64,000 bases of DNA. Source: Elusimicrobia bacterium GWA2_62_23 (GTDB lineage Bacteria > Elusimicrobiota > Elusimicrobia > Elusimicrobiales > UBA9959). Both the position numbers and the translations under genes were made by a program. The stretch spans positions 216,713 through 280,712 of the forward strand of contig MGTV01000008.1 of NCBI GenBank assembly GCA_001799635.1, given 5' to 3'. The notes under the pieces were generated by a model, which searched no databases, was not told where the DNA came from, and saw only the letters and a program-made list of their open reading frames with translations. Positions 50,754-58,970 of this stretch are shown here, one piece after another. The first letter of the stretch is position 1. Every line of letters starts with the position of its first letter.

Positions 50754-50767
50754 GGACCGCCAGGACG

Positions 50768-50800
50768 TAAAAAAGCCCGGGAGGTCCCGGGCTTTTTTAT
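50768..50800. terminator. Bidirectional terminator after apbE
   Basis: GCCCGGGA / TCCCGGGC with a 2-nt loop lies between an A-run and TTTTTTATT, separating convergent genes. Confidence 0.88.
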
Positions 50801-50815
50801 TGTACGCCGCCTGAC

Positions 50816-51304
50816 CTACTTTATCTCTTCGAACTCGCCCTTGGCCTTGTTCTTGCGCACGTTGTTCCAGTTGAAGAACCTGCCGTTCATGGCGATATAC
50901 ACGCCGGGCGGCAGCACCTGCGCGAAGGACAGCGCGGAGCCCAGGTTGAACATCCCGTCGGAGGAGCCGAACTTGTAGGGCACCATGGCGCCGGTGAGCA
51001 CCACGGTCTTGTCGGTGATGCGGCGCCCGAGGAGGCGCGCGGTCTCCGGCATGGTGTCCGTGCCGTGCGTGACGACGATGTGCTTTTCTTTGGCGGCCCG
51101 GCACTCCCGGAGGATCCGGGCGCGGTGCGAGGGCGTCATCAGGAGACTGTCTATCATCATCAGGGTCTTCACCTTCACGGGGAGGCGCGAGCGCCCCAGG
51201 CGCAGCATCTCTTCCAGATGCGTCTTGCGGAAGAAAAGCTCGCCGTTGAGCTCGTTATACTCCTTGTCGAAGGTGCCGCCCGTTATGAAGAGTTTTATGG
51301 TCAT
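50816..51304 (-). CDS. Short asparaginase-like protein (N-terminal domain only)
   Basis: 162 residues. The asparaginase N-terminal domain is complete: IKLFITGGTFDKEYNE (first catalytic Thr in GGTF), HIVVTHGTDTMPETARLL (THGTDT, second catalytic Thr-Asp) and TVVLTGAMVPYKFGSSDG (catalytic Lys region). The C-terminal domain of the usual ~330-residue enzyme is missing; the protein ends soon after VYIAMNGRFF. Similar short forms exist in other bacteria. It is cytoplasmic and co-transcribed with the M18 aminopeptidase 12 nt upstream, which fits peptide and amino-acid breakdown. Confidence 0.85.
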   Translation of the reverse strand: MTIKLFITGGTFDKEYNELNGELFFRKTHLEEMLRLGRSRLPVKVKTLMMIDSLLMTPSHRARILRECRAAKEKHIVVTHGTDTMPETARLLGRRITDKTVVLTGAMVPYKFGSSDGMFNLGSALSFAQVLPPGVYIAMNGRFFNWNNVRKNKAKGEFEEIK

Positions 51305-51316
51305 GACGCGCCGCTC

Positions 51317-52756
51317 TTATTTCCGGCCGTCCTTGAGGAAGGCCAGGTAGCCCTTGTAGGCCATGTAGATGTCCAGCTTGCCGGCCAGCTCCATCGGGGC
51401 GTGCATGGAGAACAGGCCCACGCCGCAGTCCACCACCTGCATGCCGTAGCGGGCCATGAACTGGGCGATGGTGCCGCCGCCGCCCTGGTCCACCTTGCCC
51501 AGCTCGCCGGTCTGCCAGACCACGCCGTTGCGGTCGAAGATGCGGCGGATGTGCGCCATGAACTCGGCCGAGGCGTCGGAGGAGCCGGACTTGCCGCGCG
51601 CCCCGCCGTACTTGGACACGCAGACGCCGTGGTTGAGGAGCGCGGAATTGCGCTTCTCGCTCACGGAGGGGAACATGGGATCGAACAGCGCGTTGACGTC
51701 GGCGGAGATCATCCAGGAGTTGTGCAGCGCGCGCTTGAGGGCCAGCTCGCTGTAGGCGGGGGTGGTGAGGTTGAGCAGTTCCGCGGAGGCGTTCTCGAAG
51801 AGGTTGGACGCCATGCCGGTGGCGCCGACCGAGCCGATCTCCTCTTTGTCGCAGAGGAGCACGCAGGAGGTGTACTCCGGCACGCCCTTCAGGTCCAGGA
51901 TGGCCTTCAGGCCGGTATAGGCGCAGACGCGGTCGTCGTGGCCGTAGGCCAGGATCATGGAGCGGTCGAGGCCCGCTTCTCGGGGGGCCGCGGCGGGCAC
52001 GATCTCGAGCTCGGCGGACTGGAAGTCGGCCTCGGTGACGCCGTACTTCTTATTGAGCAGGGTCAGGATGTTGTGCTTCACCTTCTCCTTGGCGTCCTTG
52101 GCGGCGGAGGGCACGGAGCCGGCCACCACGTCCAGGCCTTCGCCGGGGATGGCTTCGCCCAGGGTCTTCTTGTACTGGTCGGCCGCCAGGTGCGGCAGCA
52201 GGTCGGTGATGCAGAGCACCGGGTCCGAAGGGTCCTCGCCGATGTTGACCTTCACTTTCTTGCCGTCGGCCTTCACGAAGACGCCGTGCAGCGCCAGCGG
52301 GATGGTGACCCACTGGTACTTCTTGATGCCGCCGTAGTAATGGGTGTCGAGCAGGGCCATGCCCGTGTTCTCGTAGAGCGGGTTGGGCTTGAGGTCGATG
52401 CGGGGGGCGTCGGTATGGCCGCCGACTATGTGCATGCCCTGTTCCAGGGGCTTTTTGCCCACCACGATGGCCATCAGGGTCTTGCCCTCGCTGGAGCGGT
52501 AAACTTTGGCGCCGGGGGCGAGCTTCTGGCCGGTCTTTTCGTAGATGCGCATGTCCTGGAAGCCGGCGGCCTCGAGCAGGAGGACGGCCTCGTCATGGGC
52601 CTCTCTTTCGGTCTTGGACTTGGCGATGTAGGCCAGGTAGGACTTGTTGACCTCTTCGCAGTGCTTGAGGTCGGCGGGGGAGATCCTTTCGTAGCCGTTC
52701 TTGGGGTTGCTGGCGAGAGCGGGGGTTTTAGGGTTCTTTTTAACGAGAGTTTTCAT
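51317..52756 (-). CDS. M18 family aminopeptidase
   Basis: 479 residues. M18 metal-site motifs: GGHTDAPRIDLKPNPLYE (His and Asp), LLCDKEEIGSVGATGM (Glu-Glu) and AYGHDDRVCAYTGLKAIL, in the order of aspartyl aminopeptidase / aminopeptidase I. These form large cytoplasmic complexes that cut N-terminal residues. The near-C-terminal His is in the QVVDCGVGLFSMHAPMELAG block. Length and motif spacing fit the bacterial ApeA-like branch. GGAGG before the ATG; divergent from an MFS gene. Confidence 0.88.
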   Translation of the reverse strand: MKTLVKKNPKTPALASNPKNGYERISPADLKHCEEVNKSYLAYIAKSKTEREAHDEAVLLLEAAGFQDMRIYEKTGQKLAPGAKVYRSSEGKTLMAIVVGKKPLEQGMHIVGGHTDAPRIDLKPNPLYENTGMALLDTHYYGGIKKYQWVTIPLALHGVFVKADGKKVKVNIGEDPSDPVLCITDLLPHLAADQYKKTLGEAIPGEGLDVVAGSVPSAAKDAKEKVKHNILTLLNKKYGVTEADFQSAELEIVPAAAPREAGLDRSMILAYGHDDRVCAYTGLKAILDLKGVPEYTSCVLLCDKEEIGSVGATGMASNLFENASAELLNLTTPAYSELALKRALHNSWMISADVNALFDPMFPSVSEKRNSALLNHGVCVSKYGGARGKSGSSDASAEFMAHIRRIFDRNGVVWQTGELGKVDQGGGGTIAQFMARYGMQVVDCGVGLFSMHAPMELAGKLDIYMAYKGYLAFLKDGRK

Positions 52757-52798
52757 TTTTCCTCCATTTAGCGGTGCGATATTTACATATTACCATTT

Positions 52799-52817
52799 TG
52801 CTATCATTGTAGTGACG
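52799..52817 (+). promoter_or_regulatory. Overlapping divergent promoter, MFS gene and M18 gene
   Basis: TGC-TATCAT (TATCAT at 52802-52807) is 10 nt before the MFS ATG at 52818, leaving a leader of at most a few bases. On the minus strand TACAAT (52811-52806) overlaps it and could serve the M18 gene with a leader of about 43 nt and a GGAGG site. Confidence 0.5.
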
Positions 52818-54026
52818 ATGAACGCCTCCACCTATCCCCGCAGGGTCCTTTTCCTGGTTTTCGGCCTCAGCCTCTTCAATTATATCGACCGCCAGGTGCT
52901 CTACGCCGTCTTCCCGCTGCTCAAGGCGGACCTGCGCCTTTCCGACGCCCAGCTGGGCTTCCTGGCTTCGTCGTTCATGATAGTCTATATGTGTTTTGCG
53001 CCGTTCGTGGGCTATTTCGGCGACCGCGTGCGCCGGCCGCTCATCATAGGCGCCAGCGCAATTTTCTGGAGCATCTCAACCCTGTTCAGCGGCCTGGTGA
53101 AGAATTACGGCCAGCTCATCATGACCCGCTCGGCGGTCGGGGTGGGCGAGGCCGGCTACGGCACGGTCTGCCCCTCTTTCCTGGCCGAATGGTTCCCGGT
53201 GGAGCGCAGGGCCCGCATCATGGCCCTCTACGCGCTGGCCATACCCGCGGGGAGCGCCGTGGGCTACCTGCTGGGCGGTTTCCTGGGCCAGAATTTCGGC
53301 TGGCGCAACGCCTTTTTTATAGTAGCGGTGCCCGGCATGCTGCTGGGCATCATCGCCCTTTTCCTTAAAGAGACCCCCGAGAAGACGCAGCGCTCCGAGC
53401 ATATCGCTTTTTCCGGCTACAAGGCCCTGCTCAAGAACCGCACGTTCCTGCTCATCTGCCTGGCGCAGTCCATCGGCACTTTCTCGGTGGGCGGCATGGC
53501 CGCCTGGATGCCCTCCTATTTCGTGCGCACGTTCGGCGTGTCGGTGGCCAAGGCCGGGTTCCTCTTCGGGGCGGTTACGGTGGCGGCCGGCCTGGCGGGG
53601 AATTTCGCCGGCGGCTGGGCGGCCGACTGGCTGCATAAGCGCACCAAGCGCTCCTATTTCATAGTCGGCTACATGAGCTTCTTCCTCAGTATCCCGTTCG
53701 GCGTGACGGCCCTTATGACGGCGGACCTTAATCTGGCGCTGGCCATGCTGTTCTTCGCCGAGTTCTTCATCTTCGCCTATTCCGGCCCGTACCACGCGGC
53801 CATCGTGGAGGTGGTGCCGGTCACCATGCGCTCCATGGCCTTCGCCCTGGATATCTTCATTATCCACGCGCTGGGCGACGCCATTTCCCCGTTCCTGCTC
53901 GGCGTGGTGTCGGACTCCATCGGGCTGACGGCCGCTATCTTCATAGCCATGATCTACCTGCTGCTCGGCGGCGTTACGTCGATACTGGCGGGCGAGACTT
54001 ATAAAAAGGACTTTCACGCCGCATGA
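52818..54026 (+). CDS. MFS transporter, spinster-like
   Basis: 402 residues with twelve membrane helices. Near the N-terminus LFNYIDRQVLYAVFPLLKADL is the conserved D-R-x-x motif of the spinster/ACS-like MFS group, followed by motif A (YFGDRVRRPLIIG) and GVGEAGYGTVCPSFLAEWFP. Family members carry organic anions, sphingolipids or sugars; the substrate cannot be told. The start chosen follows the -10 box; an upstream open frame crosses the promoter. ATGA overlap with the pseudouridine synthase gene. Confidence 0.86.
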   Translation: MNASTYPRRVLFLVFGLSLFNYIDRQVLYAVFPLLKADLRLSDAQLGFLASSFMIVYMCFAPFVGYFGDRVRRPLIIGASAIFWSISTLFSGLVKNYGQLIMTRSAVGVGEAGYGTVCPSFLAEWFPVERRARIMALYALAIPAGSAVGYLLGGFLGQNFGWRNAFFIVAVPGMLLGIIALFLKETPEKTQRSEHIAFSGYKALLKNRTFLLICLAQSIGTFSVGGMAAWMPSYFVRTFGVSVAKAGFLFGAVTVAAGLAGNFAGGWAADWLHKRTKRSYFIVGYMSFFLSIPFGVTALMTADLNLALAMLFFAEFFIFAYSGPYHAAIVEVVPVTMRSMAFALDIFIIHALGDAISPFLLGVVSDSIGLTAAIFIAMIYLLLGGVTSILAGETYKKDFHAA

Positions 54027-54673
54027 CGACCCCCTTCGAAGTGGTACGCGAGACGCCGGACCTGCTGGTGATAAACAAGCACTCCGGGGTGCTGACCATG
54101 CCCGCCCGCGGGGACCTGGCCAAGGAAAAGCACCTGGTAGGCCTGCTGCACCAGCGCTTCGGCAAGGTCTTCGTGGTGCACCGGCTGGACCGCGACGCCA
54201 GCGGCCTGATCCTCTTCGCGCGCACCGAAAAGGCGCACCGCTATTATTCGGGGCTGTTCGAAACGCGCGCCGTGGAGAAGCATTACCTGGTGACGGTAGA
54301 GGGCAAGGTGGCGGACAAACGCGGGGAGATCGACAAGCCGCTCAAGCAGCGCGGTTCAGGGCGGGTGTCGGTGGCTTTCGACGGGAAGGCGTCGGTGACC
54401 ACCTACGAAGTGCTCGAAAAGCACAAGGCGGCGACGGTGCTGGACGTCTCCATAGCCACGGGGCGGCGCCACCAGATCCGGGCGCATCTCTATTCCATCG
54501 GGCACCCGGTGCTGGGCGACCCCATGTACGGCGAGGCGGCCAAGCAGGCCAGGTACCCGCGCCTGATGCTGCACGCCTGGAAGCTGCGCTTCACCGACAT
54601 GAAGACCTGCAAGCCTGTCAGTTTCGAGGCCGACCCGCCGGCCGATTATATTGGCGTGCTCAACGCACTCTGA
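54023..54673 (+). CDS. RluA-family pseudouridine synthase
   Basis: 216 residues. Catalytic motif HRLDRDASGLILFART with the Asp nucleophile, preceded by LLVINKHSGVLTMPARG and followed by TGRRHQIRAHLYSIGHPVLGDPMYG. No S4 domain, similar in size to RluA/TruC. Target could be rRNA or tRNA; not decidable. Start is inside the MFS stop (ATGA). A terminator follows. Confidence 0.87.
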   Translation: MTTPFEVVRETPDLLVINKHSGVLTMPARGDLAKEKHLVGLLHQRFGKVFVVHRLDRDASGLILFARTEKAHRYYSGLFETRAVEKHYLVTVEGKVADKRGEIDKPLKQRGSGRVSVAFDGKASVTTYEVLEKHKAATVLDVSIATGRRHQIRAHLYSIGHPVLGDPMYGEAAKQARYPRLMLHAWKLRFTDMKTCKPVSFEADPPADYIGVLNAL

Positions 54674-54701
54674 AGTAAGGTAAGATATCCTGACAACGCG
54701 T

Positions 54702-54726
54702 AAGGCATCCCCGGGGTGCCTTTTTG
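54702..54726 (+). terminator. Terminator after the RluA-family gene
   Basis: AAGGCATCC / GGTGCCTT with a short CCG loop, followed by TTTTT. Confidence 0.75.
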
Positions 54727-54803
54727 CTTTCCAGGCGCGCAGGGCGTGAAACTTTTCCGGGGCGGGGGCATCTAATAGTAGAAGGGTAAAAGGAGCGATA
54801 TTT

Positions 54804-55448
54804 ATGGCATTCATGGACCAGCAGACGGCCGATGAGGTCAAAAAGCGCCTGGAGGCGCTCGAGGGCGAGGTGCGGCTCATATTTTTCAAGGAGAGCCTGA
54901 TGTGCCAGACCTGCGGCCCGACCGAGGATTTTTACAAAGAGGTGGCGGGTCTTTCTTCCAAGGTGAAACTTGAAGTCTACAACCGCGTCACCGACGCGGA
55001 AAAAGCCGCGGCTTACGGCATAACCCTGAGCCCGGCGGCCGTCATAGAGGGCCCTAAAGGCGGGCGGGTGCGGTTCTTCGGCATCCCGGCCGGCTATGAG
55101 TTCGTTTCGCTGCTCGAGGCCCTTAAGAACTCGGCCGCCGCCGCCACCGACCTGCAGCCGGAGACCGTGGCCGCGCTCGCCGCCGTGACGGTCCCGGTCA
55201 ACATCAAGGTCTTCGTCACCCCTACCTGTCCCTATTGTCCCGCCGCGGTGGTGCTGGCGCACAAGTTCGCCCTGGCCTCGCCGCAGATAACCGCGGAGAT
55301 GGTGGAGGCCACCGAGTTCCCCGAACTGGCCGATAAGTACGGGGTGGAGGGCGTGCCCAAGATAGTGGTGAACGAAAAAGTAAATCTGGTAGGTGCCCAG
55401 CCCGAGCAGGCCATGCTCAAGGCAGTGCAGGATTCTTTAGCGGTCTAG
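54804..55448 (+). CDS. Protein disulfide oxidoreductase, two thioredoxin folds
   Basis: 214 residues made of two thioredoxin-like units, as in archaeal PDO and the N-terminal part of AhpF. Unit 1 has CQTC (Cys 34, 37); unit 2 has TPTCPYCPAAV (Cys 142, 145) and the cis-Pro of GVEGVPKIVVN. The CPYC site is glutaredoxin-like. It could reduce cytoplasmic disulfides or a peroxiredoxin; no thioredoxin reductase or peroxiredoxin gene is adjacent. AAAGGAG stands before the start. Eight bases downstream begins a DUF2892 gene, probably in the same transcript. Confidence 0.85.
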   Translation: MAFMDQQTADEVKKRLEALEGEVRLIFFKESLMCQTCGPTEDFYKEVAGLSSKVKLEVYNRVTDAEKAAAYGITLSPAAVIEGPKGGRVRFFGIPAGYEFVSLLEALKNSAAAATDLQPETVAALAAVTVPVNIKVFVTPTCPYCPAAVVLAHKFALASPQITAEMVEATEFPELADKYGVEGVPKIVVNEKVNLVGAQPEQAMLKAVQDSLAV

Positions 55449-55456
55449 GAGGAAGT

Positions 55457-55657
55457 ATGTTCAAGAAGAACGTGGGGAATATAGACAGGGTGATCCGGGT
55501 GGTGGCCGGGCTGGCGCTGGCCTACGGCGCGTATGCCGCCGAGGGGGCCGCCGTGTACATCCTCGCCGTGGCGGCGGGGGCGGCCATTATAACCGGCCTC
55601 ATCGGCTACTGCGGGCTTTATACCCTCTTCGGCATCAATACCTGCAAAGTGGATTAG
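55457..55657 (+). CDS. DUF2892 (YgaP-like) membrane protein
   Basis: 66 residues: NVGNIDRVIRVVAGLALAYGAY, then a second hydrophobic helix and YCGLYTLFGINTCKVD. This is the complete DUF2892 domain, two membrane helices with Cys 52 and Cys 63 near the C-terminus, the part fused to a rhodanese in E. coli YgaP. AGGAGG lies 6 nt before the start. Likely works with the upstream thiol oxidoreductase. Its stop overlaps the stop of the convergent protease gene (TTAG). Confidence 0.85.
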   Translation: MFKKNVGNIDRVIRVVAGLALAYGAYAAEGAAVYILAVAAGAAIITGLIGYCGLYTLFGINTCKVD

Positions 55658-58600
55658 CGGCCGGCGAGTTCTATCTCGGCCGTCTTCTCAGCTCCGTCCG
55701 AAAGGTAAGCGACGCTTACCTTCTGGCCGGGGCTGAGTTTTTTCAGCGCGGCCGAATAGGCCCGCAGGTCGGTTGCGGCTTCGCCGTTTATGGCCGTTAT
55801 CACGTCGCCGGCTTTCAGGCCGGCGGCGGCCAGGGGCGAGCCGGGTGTGATGTCCTGCGCCCTGACCCCGGGGCCGGGGAAAGAGAAGTCCGGCACCAGG
55901 CCGGTGGAGGCCCGGCGTTCGCCGGCCTGGGCGCCGGGGAGGGCCTGGGCGCCCGCCGGCCGCGTGAGGTGGTCGGACTCGCCCGCCAGGTAGTCTATTA
56001 TCTCGGCCGCGAACTCGGCCTGCTTTACCATGCCCGCCGCGTCCAGCTTGTCCGGCGTGTCCGAAGTTTTGTGGTAGTCGGCGTTGGGGCCGCTGAAGAA
56101 CTGCACGGCCGGAACGCCGGCCTCAATAAAACTCTGCTGGTCGCTGGCGTCCAGCGGCTCTTTTACCAGCTCATACTCGGTGCCGGTCACGAAACCCGCC
56201 CCGCGGAAGACGTGCACCCACTTGTCCGACGAGGACGCCCCCAGGACCAGCACCTTGCCCGCGCCAAGGCGGCCGACGGTGTCGAAATTGAGCGCGGCGT
56301 TCAGCTTCAGCTTCACGGTCTCCGGCAGGCCGGCCAGGAAAGCCTTGGAGCCCTGCCGGCCCTCCTCCTCGCCGTCGAAAGCCGCGAAAATTATGGACCG
56401 CTCCGGGGACCGGGCCGCGTAGCGGCGGGCCAGTTCCAGCAGCAGGGCCGTCCCGGAGGCGTTATCGTCGGCTCCGGGAAAGACCCCGCCGTTCTTGGCC
56501 GGAAGGTGGTCGTAGTGGGCGCAGAGGACCACGTATTCGCCTTTCCTGCCCGAGCCTTCTTTCAGTCCTAAAAGGTTAGCGCGGCCCGGCGTGGTTTCCG
56601 GCGAGCGGAAAGAGGTTCCGGTAAAAGGCTTGAGCCCGGCCTTCCTGAATTCTCCTTCTATAAAAGCTGCGGCCTGGCGGTGGCCGCTGGATCCGGGGCT
56701 CCGTCCGCCGGGGCGGGAGGCCAGGTAGGAGGCGTCCCTGATGATGTTCTCCGCCGAGAACGCCGAGGGCGGCGCGGCGAGGGGGGCGCGCCGGGGATAG
56801 GGCCCGGGCTTCGCCGGGGAAGCCGCGGCCAGATCGGCCGCCAGCGGCGAGCGGGAGTTCTCCCAGACGCCTGAAGCGGCCGAGTTCATGCCGGCGTCGA
56901 AGACCAGCCAGGAATACTTGCCGTAATGCGGCAGCTTCGCCGCCAGGAGCGGCAGCTTCTCCGGTGTCCCGGAGAGTACGAGCGCGGCGGCCAGCGCCGG
57001 GTCCGCGGGGTGGAAGTCTGCGAAGACGAAAGTGTGCGAGGCGCGCGCGAAGCGGCGGTTGCCGAGGGTGACGGCGTCGGCGGAGAATTTGGCGCCGTAG
57101 CGCTCCAGGGCGGCTTCGAAGGCCGGAGCCAGTCCGTTCTCGCCGCCCAGCACCCAGTAGGAGGCCGCCGCCGGCGTCCCTGCCTTGTCGTCGGAAACTT
57201 CAGGCAGGTTCTCCTTGTCCTTGGTCCAGGCGCTCGCGAGCGCCTGCCACGGCGCGCCGGCTCCGCCGGCGGGCAGGATAAGGCCGGGATGTTTGGCCCC
57301 AAGCAGCCGCGAGAGCGTGGGCGGCGTTTCCAGGGGGCTGAGTTTGCGGAACACGTCGAATTCGGGGTCCAGTTCCACCCTGACCGGGCGCAGCGGCGCG
57401 CTGTAGTGGTAGGTTTCGGAGCGGGCGTCCAGGCGCAGCGTTTTCATGCGGGGTTCGGCCGACCCCTCCAGGTAGATGGCCGCCGGGATATCGAGCCCGT
57501 AGGCCGGCCCCGGCTGGACCTGCTCCACGGTGAATTCCATGTCGTAGCCTTCCAGGGCGCCCCGGCGGACCTTGGCTCCGGCGAGCCGCAGCTCCGGGGC
57601 GCCGGCGCGCCGCGTCCACTGCTGGAAAAAGCCGGCCAGGCGCCCGGCGCCCGTGACCTTCTCGAAAGCGGCTCTCAGGTCGGAGAAAGAGGCCGCGCGG
57701 CCCAGGTTGGCGGCGTAGAAGCCGCGCAGGCCCTTGCGGAAATTCTCGTCGCCCAGCGCCCGGCGCAGCATGTGATAGACCATCAGCGCCTTGCCGTAGC
57801 CTATGGCTTCCGACGCTGAGGAGTGGCGCGACCTGAACTCGGTCAGGGGGAAGTCGGCCCCGCCCCGCACGTAGTCGGAATATTTCTGGAGCGAGGAGAC
57901 CCGGTACTCGCGCCCTTTGCCGCGGTGCTCGGCTATCAGGTAGTCGGCCAGGTAGGCGGTGAGGCCCTCGCACCAGTTGCCGGAGGCGTAATCCACGAAG
58001 ACCCCGTTGCCCCACCAGTTATGCAGGATCTCGTGCGGATAGGAGGAGTTCAGGATGAAAGGCAGGCGGATGACCTTGGGGCCCAGCAGCGTGAACGAGG
58101 GGATGCCGTAGCCGGTCTCCCAGAAATTCTCGACGAGCGCGAACTTGGGGTAAGGGTAGGGGCCGAGGAGGTCCGAATAGAGCCTGACGTAGCGGGAGGA
58201 GGCGTCCAGGTATTTGTCGGCCAGGGGCTTGTCGGGCGAGCGCAGGAAGGCGTGGTAGGAGCGGCCGCCTTCCGCGCGGGAATATTCCGTGTAGGGACCG
58301 CAGGCCAGGGTGATCTCGTCGTGGGGCAGCGCCGTTTCCCAGACCGCACGGTTAACGCCGCCGGCCGAAGAGGCTGCGGTGCGCGCGCCGCCGGCCACGG
58401 CCAGGAAGGGGGCGGGAAGGGAGGTCTCGAGGCGGAAGGAAACGAGCTCGCCTTCGAACTGGGGATACCAGCCCGAGGAGGCGGCGAGGTAGCAGCCGTC
58501 CGCGGAGATGAGTCCCGGGGTCTCCGAGAAACTTCGGGCGTACTCTTCCGCCGTCTCGCCGAGGGCGTGCTTTATTTCTCCGGCGTAGGCCAGTGAGAAT

Positions 58601-58908
58601 GAGCGCAGCGGCTTGGCCGCGGCCAGGCGGTAGGCCTGGTAGAGCGGCGCGGCCGAGGAATAATTGATGCCGTACCTGGCGGCGGCTTCTGAGGTGAGCG
58701 GCTCCAGCGCGCCGTCGGGCGAGGAGGGGGAGAGGCCCTTGTGCAGCGAGAAGACGAATTCCCGGCGCGGCTCCGGGAAAGAGACGCGGTCTTCGGCCAG
58801 CAGACGCCCTTCTGCCGGAGAGAGAGCGACTTTAAGGTCGTGGCGGACGGCGCCGGCCGCGGCGTCCAGACCGGAAGATAAAAGGAGGGCGATAAGGATC
58901 TTTCTCAT
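55654..58908 (-). CDS. Exported protease: M1 aminopeptidase, M28 peptidase and PDZ domain in one chain
   Basis: 1084 residues with a signal peptide (first ~20). Residues about 25-525 are M1-like: HEILHNWWGNG (zinc ligands His 292, His 296) and NWCEGLTAYLADY (Glu 314). The usual GAMEN exopeptidase motif is not obvious (here VENFWETGYG). Residues about 715-975 are M28: CAHYDHL (His 798), GADDNASGT (Asp 814), DGEEEG, NFDTVG and DYHKTSD (His 946). A PDZ domain (about 990-1084; GSPLAAAGLKAGDVITAINGEAA) ends the protein. Periplasmic or surface peptide degradation is likely. The combination is uncommon. Preceded by GGGGAACC and a TATATT-like -10. Confidence 0.85.
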   Translation of the reverse strand: MRKILIALLLSSGLDAAAGAVRHDLKVALSPAEGRLLAEDRVSFPEPRREFVFSLHKGLSPSSPDGALEPLTSEAAARYGINYSSAAPLYQAYRLAAAKPLRSFSLAYAGEIKHALGETAEEYARSFSETPGLISADGCYLAASSGWYPQFEGELVSFRLETSLPAPFLAVAGGARTAASSAGGVNRAVWETALPHDEITLACGPYTEYSRAEGGRSYHAFLRSPDKPLADKYLDASSRYVRLYSDLLGPYPYPKFALVENFWETGYGIPSFTLLGPKVIRLPFILNSSYPHEILHNWWGNGVFVDYASGNWCEGLTAYLADYLIAEHRGKGREYRVSSLQKYSDYVRGGADFPLTEFRSRHSSASEAIGYGKALMVYHMLRRALGDENFRKGLRGFYAANLGRAASFSDLRAAFEKVTGAGRLAGFFQQWTRRAGAPELRLAGAKVRRGALEGYDMEFTVEQVQPGPAYGLDIPAAIYLEGSAEPRMKTLRLDARSETYHYSAPLRPVRVELDPEFDVFRKLSPLETPPTLSRLLGAKHPGLILPAGGAGAPWQALASAWTKDKENLPEVSDDKAGTPAAASYWVLGGENGLAPAFEAALERYGAKFSADAVTLGNRRFARASHTFVFADFHPADPALAAALVLSGTPEKLPLLAAKLPHYGKYSWLVFDAGMNSAASGVWENSRSPLAADLAAASPAKPGPYPRRAPLAAPPSAFSAENIIRDASYLASRPGGRSPGSSGHRQAAAFIEGEFRKAGLKPFTGTSFRSPETTPGRANLLGLKEGSGRKGEYVVLCAHYDHLPAKNGGVFPGADDNASGTALLLELARRYAARSPERSIIFAAFDGEEEGRQGSKAFLAGLPETVKLKLNAALNFDTVGRLGAGKVLVLGASSSDKWVHVFRGAGFVTGTEYELVKEPLDASDQQSFIEAGVPAVQFFSGPNADYHKTSDTPDKLDAAGMVKQAEFAAEIIDYLAGESDHLTRPAGAQALPGAQAGERRASTGLVPDFSFPGPGVRAQDITPGSPLAAAGLKAGDVITAINGEAATDLRAYSAALKKLSPGQKVSVAYLSDGAEKTAEIELAGR

Positions 58909-58970
58909 GGTTCCCCGCTGTATGGAAAAGTTAATACAATATAGTACAACTTTTAAAAACCGGAGAACCT

